Made by a program: the position numbers and the translations under genes
The notes under the pieces: model-generated
Seen by the model: only the letters and a program-made list of their open reading frames with translations
The model's database searches: none
What the model was told of the DNA's origin: nothing
NCBI GenBank assembly: GCA_021795715.1
Contig: JAJYPD010000006.1
Location: 1-64,000, forward strand
DNA: 64,000 nucleotides
Source of the DNA: Pseudomonadota bacterium
GTDB lineage: Bacteria; Pseudomonadota; Gammaproteobacteria; Acidiferrobacterales; Acidiferrobacteraceae
Reading direction: 5' to 3'
Part shown: in pieces, positions 34,314-43,310 of the stretch
How positions within the stretch are numbered: the stretch's first letter is position 1
How the letters are laid out: each line of letters starts with the position of its first letter

Positions 34314-35618
34314 TCAGCCGGTGCCGGAGGCCGCAATTGGATGCGGCCACGGCGGCAAGATTGGCGCCATATAGCGTTCAAGTGTGTGTTCGGCTTCCGT
34401 CCGCGCCTGCGACCATGCCGCCAGAAACGCCTTGTCCTCGGTGCGCGGCTCCCAAACCGGAATCCGGCAATCGCTCCAGTCAAGATGGATGTCGTAACGG
34501 CTGCTCAACGTGTCATGCAGGGCACGGCGGCGCATCGCACATGCGAGATCCTCGATGGGCATGACCACGTCCGCATGGCAAAGCGCCATCGTCAGCGCCA
34601 GACCCTGGGCGGCCACGAATGCCCGCATGATGGCATCCGGGTCCGTTTTGAGCAGGCCCGCCGCGTGGCGTTGCGCGCGCGCAAGATCGACATCGCGACC
34701 GATGTGATCAAGACCCATGACGCGCAGATAGTGCGCAAGCCATGGCTCGTGTTCGGCCAACACGAGGCTCACAAGCGGCATGGTGAGGAAATACACATCG
34801 CCATAGCGCCTGTGCCGCTCCTGCGCCGAGCGCCACAGGCTCAGTGGATCGCGCGTGAGAACGATGTGGACACCAGGCGGTGCGTAGCGTCTGAACCAGG
34901 CGGTGCGGCCCCATGACCGGCAGAATCCGAAAACGGGACGGCGTCCTTGCCTTTCGGCATGCCCGACCAGGGCATCAAGGTAGGCGCGCTGTTCAGGCAG
35001 CGGATCGCCATTGGTGAAGAAATTCCGGTAGGGCAGGGCCGGCACGAAATGGCGGACGCCGATGTGATGGATCAACTCCCTGTATTCCTGAAAATACGGG
35101 GCGCCGACGTCGGGGTGGTGGGAGTTCCACGTATCGTGCCGCGCGCCGCCGATGTTTTCCGCCGTGAGATGCTCGAGGTTTTCGTGGAAGGGCTCGTAGT
35201 AGGCAAGGTAGCGTGTATCGGCGCGGAATTTGTGCCAAACGTAGGTGGAGCCCGTACGCCATGAGCCATGCAGCCAGATGGGTCCGTGACGGCGGACCGT
35301 TGCGGTGATTTCCGTAGGTGGCGGCGCCGCGGCGTGGATCGCCGCGGGCTGCCCGAACCGTTCCCGCTCCCGGCGCATGGCCAGATAGCGCCGCTCCAGC
35401 ATCTGCAGCTTCAGCTTCATGTGCCGCGATCGCATGTGCAAAAGGCCGAGACCGGCGGCTGTCCTCAGGTAACCGATGGCGCCCTGCATCCCGATGAGGG
35501 CAAGCAGGCGGCGGTACAACTGTCGGCGGAAGCTTGCCGCGGGCGGTTGTGAGACGCTGCACGGTGACGGACTGGCTTCGTATCCTGTGTCCGGTGTCAG
35601 GTGCTTTCGGGCAGTCAT
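34314..35618 (-). CDS. Sulfotransferase-family protein
   Basis: The protein (434 residues from the ATG at 35618) contains WLHGSWRTGSTYVWHKF near residues 130-146, a PAPS 5'-phosphosulfate loop with the GSWRTGST pattern, and VHIVLTRDPLSLWRSAQER as the 3'-phosphate motif. The basic first 100 residues are not recognised and may include a coiled coil (LQMLERRYLAMRRERERF). An ATG at 35648 would add 10 residues and neither start has a clear Shine-Dalgarno. Paired with the GT9 gene downstream, it may sulfate a cell-surface glycan; this is inference. Confidence 0.7.
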   Translation of the reverse strand: MTARKHLTPDTGYEASPSPCSVSQPPAASFRRQLYRRLLALIGMQGAIGYLRTAAGLGLLHMRSRHMKLKLQMLERRYLAMRRERERFGQPAAIHAAAPPPTEITATVRRHGPIWLHGSWRTGSTYVWHKFRADTRYLAYYEPFHENLEHLTAENIGGARHDTWNSHHPDVGAPYFQEYRELIHHIGVRHFVPALPYRNFFTNGDPLPEQRAYLDALVGHAERQGRRPVFGFCRSWGRTAWFRRYAPPGVHIVLTRDPLSLWRSAQERHRRYGDVYFLTMPLVSLVLAEHEPWLAHYLRVMGLDHIGRDVDLARAQRHAAGLLKTDPDAIMRAFVAAQGLALTMALCHADVVMPIEDLACAMRRRALHDTLSSRYDIHLDWSDCRIPVWEPRTEDKAFLAAWSQARTEAEHTLERYMAPILPPWPHPIAASGTG

Positions 35619-35802
35619 GGGCTTTGAGTGTACAACAAATTTCCGCATGTGACTGTCGTGCGGCACTGTTCGGTTCCGTTGTGGTCTTAAAGGACGGGAT
35701 GTTGCGTGTCGACGGAAGCGCCCGGGCAGAAATCGCCAGTTCCGCAGGCTGCGACAGGCGACCCTCAATGCATAACAAGGACAACTGATCAAGGAGATCG
35801 AT

Positions 35803-36300
35803 ATGAATAAATACATGGCCATTGCTGGTCTTGCCGCCGCCCTTGTGTGGCCTGTGGCAAGCGGGGCGGACGTCTGGGCGGGCGCCGATCTGGGCCTGGC
35901 GGGCGGCGCACTGTCCAATACCGTGCCGCTGGGCCTCTACGTGGGCGCGTCGACCCGCCGGTTCCCGCTCGGGGGTGAACTCAGTTATCAGTTCCTGAGC
36001 CTCAATCCGGCGCGTGAAGGTCTGTTTACGGCCACGGCCATCTACCGGCACCCCATACCGGACACGCAGAACATGGATTTTCTGGCACGGGGCGGCATCG
36101 CCTACATCCACGGGTCGCGCAACGGCTACGTCAGTTCATCGACGCGTCCCATCATCGGGGCGGGCGTCAGCTACCGGATCCGGCCGCAGGTGAGTCTGCG
36201 CGCAGAGTATGACGTTATCTTTGGTCCGGCCACGCACAACGGTCCGCTCGTCAACGGCAGCGAACTGCTGGGTGGCGTGACTTATCATTTCGCGAGCTAG
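35803..36300 (+). CDS. Small outer-membrane beta-barrel protein
   Basis: The 165-residue product has a signal peptide (residues 1-22, ending in ASGA) and a mature part made of alternating beta strands ending in an aromatic (GGVTYHF followed by AS), as in eight-stranded OmpA/OmpW-like barrels. No loop or peptidoglycan-binding domain is seen. AAGGAG sits well before the ATG and a strong terminator follows the gene, so it is a stand-alone unit. Function is unknown; a structural or adhesion role in the outer membrane is typical of such proteins. Confidence 0.8.
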   Translation: MNKYMAIAGLAAALVWPVASGADVWAGADLGLAGGALSNTVPLGLYVGASTRRFPLGGELSYQFLSLNPAREGLFTATAIYRHPIPDTQNMDFLARGGIAYIHGSRNGYVSSSTRPIIGAGVSYRIRPQVSLRAEYDVIFGPATHNGPLVNGSELLGGVTYHFAS

Positions 36301-36313
36301 GCCATTGCCAGCC

Positions 36314-36345
36314 GGGGCGGCATGGGCCGCCCCACCGTTCTTTTT
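36314..36345 (+). terminator. Rho-independent terminator after the outer-membrane protein gene
   Basis: GGGGCGGC (36314-36321) pairs perfectly with GCCGCCCC (36326-36333) around the loop ATGG, and a TTTTT tract follows at 36341-36345. It lies between converging genes and ends the plus-strand transcript. Confidence 0.78.
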
Positions 36346-36352
36346 CGTCAAC

Positions 36353-37111
36353 CTAGAAAATCACGTATTTCAGTCCCACGATGGTCAGCAACACCAGCGT
36401 GCCGCGCATGAAGGCGCGTTGGCTGATGCGCATATGCAGGTGATTGCCCAGATAGAGGCCGAGCGCTGCGGCAGCGCCCAGGGCCACGAAGGCGATCGTC
36501 AGCGGCAGGTTGAGCAGGCCCAGGGCGACGTAGAGGCCCGCCCGCAGGACGTTGTCGGACAGGGCAATAGCCTGGAAGGTGGCACGGAACGCCCGCTTGT
36601 CGAGGTGGCGCATCTGCAGGTAGGCGACCAGGGGCGGGCCGCCACCGCCATACAGGCTGCCGATGAGGCCACCCAGGGTGCCGAGCGGCAGCGCCCAGGC
36701 GCGGGAAATCCGTGGCATGCGCTCCGGCTTGGCCGCCACCGCGTAGATGACGTAGGCGAGGATGAAGACACCGAGAAAGCGCATCAGACTTTGCGCATCG
36801 GTGTGTGCCAGGGCGATTGCGCCAAGGCCCAATCCGATCACGCTGCCGGGGATGAGCCAGGACAGCTCGCGCCACTGCATCTCATGAAAATCATACGCGC
36901 CGAGCAGCACAGAGCCGAGTAAGTCGAGCAGCAGGACGACCGGCACGACCTCCTTGACCGGAAACATCAGCGAGAGCAGGGCCACCGAGATGAGGCCCGA
37001 ACCAAAGCCGATCGTGGCGCGCACGTAGAAGGCGGCCAAGACCGTCAGTTCCGCGGCGACAAGCAGGCCGGGATGCTGCAGCAGGTGGGTTACGGTCAGT
37101 TGCATGTGCAT
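36353..37111 (-). CDS. TSUP (TauE/SafE) family sulfite/sulfonate exporter-like protein
   Basis: The 252-residue protein has about eight membrane segments arranged as two repeats, with the family signatures ATIGFGSGLISVALLSLMFP near the N-terminus and GTLGGLIGSLYGGGGPPLVAYL in the second half. TSUP proteins export sulfite, sulfoacetate or similar anions, or move other small anions. I chose the ATG at 37111, behind GGGGG, because the longer frame adds charged residues from non-conserved DNA. A role in handling sulfur anions would fit a sulfur-oxidising host, but the substrate is not shown. Confidence 0.85.
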   Translation of the reverse strand: MHMQLTVTHLLQHPGLLVAAELTVLAAFYVRATIGFGSGLISVALLSLMFPVKEVVPVVLLLDLLGSVLLGAYDFHEMQWRELSWLIPGSVIGLGLGAIALAHTDAQSLMRFLGVFILAYVIYAVAAKPERMPRISRAWALPLGTLGGLIGSLYGGGGPPLVAYLQMRHLDKRAFRATFQAIALSDNVLRAGLYVALGLLNLPLTIAFVALGAAAALGLYLGNHLHMRISQRAFMRGTLVLLTIVGLKYVIF

Positions 37112-37320
37112 ACAATCCCCCGGAGCGGGCATCGGTCGGACTTTGACATTTCGATCCCTGGAGCCGTGATTCGTGCGCTGTCGCGTGACAGCGCCTATCC
37201 TTATTATCTGCGGAAAGCGACGGTGGCGCGCCGCCATGATATCGGCCTGAGCGCCACCCCGGAAGGCCCGGCGGGAATTTCGGTGCGGTTTAAGGGGCGC
37301 CGGGCGGATCCCGTGCGGCG
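37112..37320. other. Non-coding stretch between the TSUP and PAS-GGDEF-EAL genes
   Basis: With the leader below, this makes about 400 bases without a gene. TTGACA occurs at 37143-37148 but no acceptable -10 follows. CTGTCGCGTGACAG at 37180-37193 is a small imperfect inverted repeat. I see no RNA gene or coding frame. Confidence 0.5.
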
Positions 37321-37349
37321 ATAACAGCTCGCTTCCGGTCCGCTATAAT
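37321..37349 (+). promoter_or_regulatory. Sigma-70 promoter of the PAS-GGDEF-EAL gene
   Basis: ATAACA at 37321-37326 (four of six) and a perfect TATAAT at 37344-37349 are 17 bases apart. Transcription would start near 37356, leaving a leader of about 160 bases before the ATG at 37518. Confidence 0.6.
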
Positions 37350-37517
37350 GGGGAAAAGAGCTGTCCAGGCCAAGCGGCCTGCCAGGACGGCAGGGAGCGA
37401 GGGGCGCTGTTGCGCGCCTCTTGACAACAAAAAGGGTTTCTCGGCGAGCGAGGGTGCGTCGCGGGGAGCTTGGGTGGCGACGCCGGACCGGTGCGGGCGG
37501 CATCGCGCGGAGGGCTC

Positions 37518-40142
37518 ATGGGGCCAGGCCGTTTGACTGGGGCCAGTTCGCAGATCCGGATCGCATTCGCCGTTACGGCAAGCCTTGTCATCGTGGTGCT
37601 GGCGGTGTACGCGCTTTATACGCTCAATCTCGAGCAATGGAACCGGCAGCAGCGCCTGCGCCGCCTCGCCGGTTTCGTTGCGGAGACATCCCGTCTCTAT
37701 TTCAACCACTATCGCACCGGTCTGCATTTCCTGGCCGCGGATCTCGACCGCGTACAGCCGCCCCGGCGCCATCACGTCGCCGCACGTCTGTTCAGGCACT
37801 TCAAGGAGGCTTATCCGGCACTAAAGGCCATTGGGGTCCTGAACGCGCGCGGGTCCGCCTGGCTGCCATTCCCGTCCGGTTTGCCAGGGCCATCGGCCGG
37901 TTGGCGCAACCTCATGCGCAGATCCTGCTCGCGGTTTCGTGTCGGTTCTCCACGGCGCATCCGTCTGGACGGCCACCGCTACATCCCCTTGTGCTATGGC
38001 ACCGGCGGGCCGCGCCCGCTCAGGATCATGGCGCTTTTGCCACTGCAGAACCAGCGGCAGCTGTGGGCGCCGCTCGCGTTGCCGGCGGGTGTCACGATCG
38101 GCCTGTTGCGCCACGGCCGCCACATGGAGGATCTCTGGCCGGAACCGGCGCGGCCCGATGGCTGGCCCGTCGTTGCCACGCGGCGGCCGGCCCTTGGCTT
38201 TCGTGCGGCGGACGGCCACCACGCCGCCGGGCCGTTCGCTTTTGATCGGCCCTATCGTCTGGGCGCCTTTCACCCCGTGCGCGGCTATCCGTTTGTGGCG
38301 TTTGCATCGATGCCCGAAACCACCGTGTTTCTCGACTGGTGGCAGCTGACGCGCGCGTCTTTGCTGGTTCTCTTTGCGGCGCTGGGTGCGACCTACGGGA
38401 TGTACCGCTGGGCCCTGTCACGGCAAAAGGCCTGGGAGGAGGAGCGTCGCCGGGGCGAGGGGCAACTCTCGGCCGCCAAGGAGCGGGTGGAGGTGACTTT
38501 GCGTTCGCTTCTCGACGCGGTTGTCGCCACGGATACCAGCGGCCGGATTCAGTATCTGAATCCCACCGCCGAACGCATGACCGGCTGGATGTTCGCGGAA
38601 GTGGCGGGCCGGCCGTTGAACGAAGTCTTTCCCTGCCTAAACGAGAAAAATGGCGATCTGCTCGATCCGGTTCCCGCGTGCCTGCGCCAGGAGCCGGTCG
38701 GTCCCGAGGATGCCCTGCTGCTGCACCGCGACGGCCGGGCTTTGGCGGTGGAGCGCACGGCGGCCCCTATGCGCGCAGGTGACGGCACGGTCACCGGCGT
38801 TGTCATGGTCCTTCATGACGTCAGTGAAAAGCGTCTTCTGGCGGCCCGCCTTGCGCATCAGGCGACACACGATCCGCTCACCGGCCTACCCAATCGCGGG
38901 CTCTTCAACGCCCGCCTGCAGGCCGTGATCAGTGACACGAGCGCGCAAAAGGGGCCGTTCGCCCTGCTCCTTATCGATCTCGATGGTTTCAAGCGCATCA
39001 ACGACACCCTGGGTCACAGCGTCGGGGATGCCGCGCTGGTCCACATCGGCCAGAAGCTCGCCGATGCGCTGCGTTCGACGGATCTTCTCGCCCGGCTGGG
39101 CGGTGACGAGTTCGCCGTGATCCTGCCGCATCTGAAAGAGCGCCACGATGTGCTGCCCATCGTGCGCAAGCTGTCTGCGGTGTTTGCCGAACCGGCCCTG
39201 ACGGAGCCCGAGGAGATCTATCTGGGCGGCAGCATCGGCATCGCCATGTATCCCGCCGATGCCCATGACGCCGACGGGCTGGTGCGCGCCGCCGACATGG
39301 CCATGTATGAGGCCAAGGCCGGCGGCAAGAACACGCACCGGTTTTTCCGGCCCGGGATGCGCGATCGCAATGCCTATCTCCTTGGCCTGGAAACCCATCT
39401 GCGGCGCGCACTGGAGCGCGAGGAACTGTTTTTGCTCTACGAACCCCAGGTGTCTCTGCAGGCCGGCACCCTGGCGGGATTCGAAGTGCTCGTGCAGTGG
39501 CATCATCCGGTGGAAGGCGTGTTGCCCGGTAACCAGTTCATTCCGGTCGCGGAGGAAAGCGGCCTCATCATGCCGCTTGGCGCCTGGGTGTTGCGCACCG
39601 CATGCGGCGTCAAGCGGGCCTGGCGGGATCTTGGCGGCGCGTGCGTGCCGATGGCGATCAATCTGACGGCGCGGCAATGTCTGCACGAGGAGACGCCCGA
39701 TCTGGTACGGGAGGTCTTGTTCAACAGTGAGCTTGCGCCGGCGGATCTGGTCGTCGAGGTGGCCGAGACCGTGTTGATCCAGCGCCCGGCGGAGACCCTG
39801 TCGACGCTGCGGGCGATGAAGGAGATCGGCGTCGGGCTTGCCGTGGATGATTTCGGTGCGGGCCTGTCTTCGCTTGGGTACCTGAAACAGGTGCCCGTGG
39901 ACGCCCTGAAGATCGACCGGTCCTTCATTCACGGCGTCCCCGGTGACCAGGACAACGAGGCGATCGTACGGGCCATCATCGCCCTCGGTCACACCTTGAA
40001 TCTCGTCGTCATTGGCGCCGGTGTCGACACCGGCGCCCAATACGAGTTTCTCCGCGCGGCCGGTTGTGACATCGCCCAGGGTCATTATGTATCGGGACCG
40101 CTGGCGGCGCCCGAGGCCGAGGCGTTTCTCCGCCGGGCTTGA
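37518..40142 (+). CDS. Membrane-bound PAS-GGDEF-EAL protein with an altered EAL domain
   Basis: The 874-residue protein has TM1 (about residues 13-36), a periplasmic sensor of about 240 residues of unknown type, TM2 (about 276-298), a PAS domain (about 320-440), GGDEF (signature near residue 528, with an RSTD I-site) and an EAL domain (about 630-870). The GGDEF motif is intact. In the EAL domain the signature is EVLVQW, and the usual AEGVET motif reads GAGVDT, so a glutamate normally needed for phosphodiesterase chemistry is lost. It is probably a diguanylate cyclase that senses the periplasm. GGAGGG places the ATG at 37518. Confidence 0.9.
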   Translation: MGPGRLTGASSQIRIAFAVTASLVIVVLAVYALYTLNLEQWNRQQRLRRLAGFVAETSRLYFNHYRTGLHFLAADLDRVQPPRRHHVAARLFRHFKEAYPALKAIGVLNARGSAWLPFPSGLPGPSAGWRNLMRRSCSRFRVGSPRRIRLDGHRYIPLCYGTGGPRPLRIMALLPLQNQRQLWAPLALPAGVTIGLLRHGRHMEDLWPEPARPDGWPVVATRRPALGFRAADGHHAAGPFAFDRPYRLGAFHPVRGYPFVAFASMPETTVFLDWWQLTRASLLVLFAALGATYGMYRWALSRQKAWEEERRRGEGQLSAAKERVEVTLRSLLDAVVATDTSGRIQYLNPTAERMTGWMFAEVAGRPLNEVFPCLNEKNGDLLDPVPACLRQEPVGPEDALLLHRDGRALAVERTAAPMRAGDGTVTGVVMVLHDVSEKRLLAARLAHQATHDPLTGLPNRGLFNARLQAVISDTSAQKGPFALLLIDLDGFKRINDTLGHSVGDAALVHIGQKLADALRSTDLLARLGGDEFAVILPHLKERHDVLPIVRKLSAVFAEPALTEPEEIYLGGSIGIAMYPADAHDADGLVRAADMAMYEAKAGGKNTHRFFRPGMRDRNAYLLGLETHLRRALEREELFLLYEPQVSLQAGTLAGFEVLVQWHHPVEGVLPGNQFIPVAEESGLIMPLGAWVLRTACGVKRAWRDLGGACVPMAINLTARQCLHEETPDLVREVLFNSELAPADLVVEVAETVLIQRPAETLSTLRAMKEIGVGLAVDDFGAGLSSLGYLKQVPVDALKIDRSFIHGVPGDQDNEAIVRAIIALGHTLNLVVIGAGVDTGAQYEFLRAAGCDIAQGHYVSGPLAAPEAEAFLRRA

Positions 40143-40167
40143 AAAGCGCCTGGGCGGTCCCCATCTA
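40138..40167 (+). promoter_or_regulatory. Heat-shock (sigma-32) promoter of htpG
   Basis: CTTGAAA at 40138-40144 and CCCCATCTA at 40159-40167, 14 bases apart, match the sigma-32 consensus (CTTGAAA, CCCCATnT) almost perfectly. The -35 element overlaps the stop codon of the preceding gene. It lies about 55 bases before the htpG start. HtpG is a known heat-shock protein, so the site fits its gene. Confidence 0.85.
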
Positions 40168-40221
40168 GCGTCCGGCTTATGTCTGCCTTGAGTTTAGCAC
40201 TGATGAGGATCCTGTCACGCT

Positions 40222-42099
40222 ATGACCGCTGCCGAGAAACAAACAATGGGCTTTCAGACGGAGGTGCGCCAGCTCCTCAATCTGATGATTCACTCCCTCT
40301 ACAGCGAGAAGGAGATTTTCCTGCGCGAGCTTATCTCCAACGCCTCCGACGCGGCGGACAAGCTGCGCTTTGAAGCGCTCAAGAACGATTCGCTCTATGA
40401 AGGCGATTCCGCCATAAGTCTTCGTGTTGACGTGGACCGGGAGGCGCGGACCCTGACTGTGTCGGACAACGGTATCGGCATGAGCCGCGACGAGGTGATC
40501 CACAACATCGGCACCATCGCGCACTCCGGTACGAAACGGTTTTTTGAGCGCCTGACCGGCGACGAGGCCCGGGATGCGCGGTTGATCGGGCAGTTTGGCG
40601 TCGGTTTCTACTCGGCGTTCATGGTGGCCGACCGCGTGACGCTCCAGACCCGCCGCGCAGGCGCCCCGGCCGATGAAGGCGTCATGTGGGAGTCGACCGG
40701 GGAGGGGGAATATACGGTCGAAAACGTTCATCGGCCCGAGCGGGGCACGATTGTGACCTTGCACCTGCGGGAGGGTGAAGACGAGTTTCTCGATGCCTGG
40801 CGCGTGCGGTCCATCATCCACAAGTATTCCGACCACATCGCCTGGCCGATCCTGATGCGCAAGGAGGACGGCGGCGACGAGACCGTCAACAAGGCGTCGG
40901 CGCTCTGGGCGCGGCCTCGCAACGAGATCACCGAACTCGAGTACGATGAGTTCTACAAGCAGACGACACACGACTACGAAGCGCCGCTTGCGCACATCCA
41001 CAGCCGGGTGGAGGGCAAGCAGGAGTACATCGCCCTGCTGTATGTGCCACGGCATGCGCCCTTCGATCTCTATGACCGCGAGCGCCGTTACGGCATCAAG
41101 CTCTATGTGCGCCGCGTCTTCATCATGGACGACGCCGAGCAGCTGATGCCTGCGTATCTGCGGTTCGTGCGGGGTGTCATCGACGCCGCGGATCTGCCGC
41201 TCAATGTGTCGCGCGAAATCCTGCAAAGCAGCCGTGACATCGACGCCATCCGCGCCGGTGCGACGCGCCGGGTGCTGGACCTGCTGGCCGAGCTTGCCGA
41301 CAGTGAAACGGAGAAGGACAAGTACCAGGAGTTCTGGGGTGAGTTTGGCACGGTGCTGAAAGAGGGCGTGATCGAGGATCAAGCCAACCGCGAGCGGCTG
41401 GCGAAACTCATGCGCTGGTCTTCGACCCGCAGCGACGAGCCGAAGATCAGTCTGGCCGAGTACGTCGCGCGCATGGCGCCCGGGCAGAATCAGATTTATT
41501 ACCTCACGGCCGAATCCCTGGGTGCGGCGCGCAACAGCCCGCATCTCGAGGTGTTTCGCAGCCGCGGCATCGAGGTGCTGCTGCTGACCGACCGCATCGA
41601 CGAGTGGGTGATGACGCATCTGACCGAGTTCGACGGCAAGCCCCTGCGGTCCGTGGCCAAGGGTGATCTCGATCTGAAGGGGGTGGGCAATGAGGCCGGG
41701 GAAGCCGTCACCCCGCCCGAGGCGCCCGAGATGAAGGAATTGACGGCGCGCATGGCGCGGGCGCTGGGCGAGCGGGTCAAGGAGGTGCGCGTCAGCACAC
41801 GGCTTACGGATTCACCGGCGTGTCTGGTCGCAGGTGAGCACGATCTGGGCATGCATCTCGAGCGTTTGTTGAAGGCGGCCGGACAGAAGGCGCCCGGCAC
41901 CAAGCCGATACTGGAGGTCAATCCCCATCACCCGCTCATCCGGCGCCTCGCCGCGGAGGCGGAAGGACGGCGTTTCGAGGACTGGTCGCAGCTTCTGTTT
42001 GATCAGGCGCTGCTCGCCGAAGGTGGGACACTGGAAGATGGCGCAGGCTATGTGCGGCGCTTAAACGAGCTACTGCTTGCGTTGTCGCCCGCTTCCTGA
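40222..42099 (+). CDS. htpG: Chaperone HtpG (bacterial Hsp90)
   Basis: HtpG is the ATP-dependent Hsp90 chaperone of the cytoplasm. The 625-residue protein has the N-terminal GHKL ATPase with [16 protein letters not shown], the DNGIGM lid motif, GTIAHSGTK and [13 protein letters not shown], followed by the middle domain ([21 protein letters not shown]) and a C-terminal dimerisation domain. The start at 40222 is favoured because homologues begin just before [11 protein letters not shown] codons lie close upstream. It is preceded by a sigma-32-type promoter and is probably transcribed alone. Confidence 0.97.
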   Translation: MTAAEKQTMGFQTEVRQLLNLMIHSLYSEKEIFLRELISNASDAADKLRFEALKNDSLYEGDSAISLRVDVDREARTLTVSDNGIGMSRDEVIHNIGTIAHSGTKRFFERLTGDEARDARLIGQFGVGFYSAFMVADRVTLQTRRAGAPADEGVMWESTGEGEYTVENVHRPERGTIVTLHLREGEDEFLDAWRVRSIIHKYSDHIAWPILMRKEDGGDETVNKASALWARPRNEITELEYDEFYKQTTHDYEAPLAHIHSRVEGKQEYIALLYVPRHAPFDLYDRERRYGIKLYVRRVFIMDDAEQLMPAYLRFVRGVIDAADLPLNVSREILQSSRDIDAIRAGATRRVLDLLAELADSETEKDKYQEFWGEFGTVLKEGVIEDQANRERLAKLMRWSSTRSDEPKISLAEYVARMAPGQNQIYYLTAESLGAARNSPHLEVFRSRGIEVLLLTDRIDEWVMTHLTEFDGKPLRSVAKGDLDLKGVGNEAGEAVTPPEAPEMKELTARMARALGERVKEVRVSTRLTDSPACLVAGEHDLGMHLERLLKAAGQKAPGTKPILEVNPHHPLIRRLAAEAEGRRFEDWSQLLFDQALLAEGGTLEDGAGYVRRLNELLLALSPAS

Positions 42100-42170
42100 A
42101 GCGGGATCCGGCGTGGTGTACTAGCGGACAGAGACGGAAGGCGCCCCAGGCGCCGTTGAGGGGCCAGTTC

Positions 42171-43046
42171 ATGGGTGCGTTGTTCGAATCACATGTGCGT
42201 CTGCCGCTCGTGCACCGCGGCAAGGTGCGGGATCTGTACGCGGTGGACGGTGATCGGCTGCTGATGGTGGCGACGGATCGTCTGTCTGCATTCGATGTCG
42301 TGCTGCCCGATCCGATTCCCGGCAAGGGGCGGGTGCTGACCGCCTTGTCACGCTTCTGGTTTGCCAGGACGCGGTCGATCGTCGGCAATCACCTGGCCGA
42401 CGGGGCGCCCGAGGATGTCGTCGCGCCCGGCGAGCGGGATCAGGTACGCGGCCGCAGCCTGCTCGTGCGGCGTGTGCGGCCGTTGCCGGTCGAGGCGATC
42501 GTGCGCGGCTACCTCGCCGGTTCGGCCTGGAAGGAATACCAGACGACGGGAACGGTCAGCGGGACGCCGTTGCCGCCGGGACTGGCCGAGGCCGCGCGCT
42601 TGCCGGCGCCGGTGTTTACGCCCTCGACGAAGGCGCCTGTCGGAGAGCATGACCGGCCATTGCAAAGCGGCGAGGTCGAAGATTTGCTGGGCGCGGAGCG
42701 GGCGGCCGAGGTGCGGCGCGTGAGCCTGCGCCTGTACGAGGAAGCGGCCGCCCACGCGCTCGGGCGCGGTATCCTGATCGCCGATACGAAATTCGAATTC
42801 GGTGTCGACGCCGACGGAACCCTGGTGCTGATCGATGAGGTGCTGACGCCCGACTCATCGCGTTTCTGGCCCCAGGCGACCTACCGCCCCGGGACCAATC
42901 CGGAAAGTTACGACAAACAGTACGTTCGCGATTACCTCGAGTCGATCGGCTGGAACAAAAAGGCGCCGGGTCCGCGGCTTCCGGATGAGGTCGTGGCGCG
43001 CACGGCGGCAAAGTACGCAGAGGCGCTTGCCGTGCTGACCCGCTAG
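42171..43046 (+). CDS. purC: Phosphoribosylaminoimidazole-succinocarboxamide synthase
   Basis: PurC condenses CAIR with aspartate in purine synthesis. The 291-residue protein is of the longer (eukaryote-like) bacterial type with HRGKVRDLYAV, VATDRLSAFDVVLPDPIPGKG, VRGYLAGSAWKEY, FTPSTKAPVGEHD, IADTKFEFGVD and DEVLTPDSSRFWP motifs, all expected for SAICAR synthase. A GAGGGG precedes the ATG at 42171; an ATG at 42156 would add five residues. It is followed closely by tRNA-Leu. Confidence 0.95.
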   Translation: MGALFESHVRLPLVHRGKVRDLYAVDGDRLLMVATDRLSAFDVVLPDPIPGKGRVLTALSRFWFARTRSIVGNHLADGAPEDVVAPGERDQVRGRSLLVRRVRPLPVEAIVRGYLAGSAWKEYQTTGTVSGTPLPPGLAEAARLPAPVFTPSTKAPVGEHDRPLQSGEVEDLLGAERAAEVRRVSLRLYEEAAAHALGRGILIADTKFEFGVDADGTLVLIDEVLTPDSSRFWPQATYRPGTNPESYDKQYVRDYLESIGWNKKAPGPRLPDEVVARTAAKYAEALAVLTR

Positions 43047-43108
43047 TCCAAAACGCCCCGGGCTGGTCCGCCAACCCCCCCTTGTGATACCGTCTTTAAC
43101 ACGGGGGC

Positions 43109-43193
<85 letters not shown>

Positions 43194-43237
43194 GTTTGCC
43201 GAAAGCGGCCGAGCCCAGGATCCACGGCCGAGGCTTC

Positions 43238-43266
43238 TTGGCCCCGTCCAGCCGAAGCGGTATGAT
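43238..43266 (+). promoter_or_regulatory. Sigma-70 promoter of tig
   Basis: TTGGCC at 43238-43243 (four of six) and TATGAT at 43261-43266 (five of six) are separated by 17 bases. The start of transcription would be about 40 bases before the tig ATG. Confidence 0.55.
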
Positions 43267-43310
43267 CAGATCCATTCGTCACGATTTCCAACCTTACCAG
43301 AGAACGCAGC

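Noticed and set aside
37143-37148. TTGACA as a promoter -35
   Set aside because: No -10 hexamer with more than two or three matches lies at 16-18 bases; the better promoter is at 37321-37349.
37350-37517. Long leader of the PAS-GGDEF-EAL gene as a c-di-GMP riboswitch
   Set aside because: The conserved bases and paired helices of the known c-di-GMP riboswitch classes are not visible.
42088-42105. Hairpin CCCGCTTC/GAAGCGGG at the htpG stop codon as a terminator
   Set aside because: The loop is only two bases long and no T-run follows; it may be chance in GC-rich DNA.
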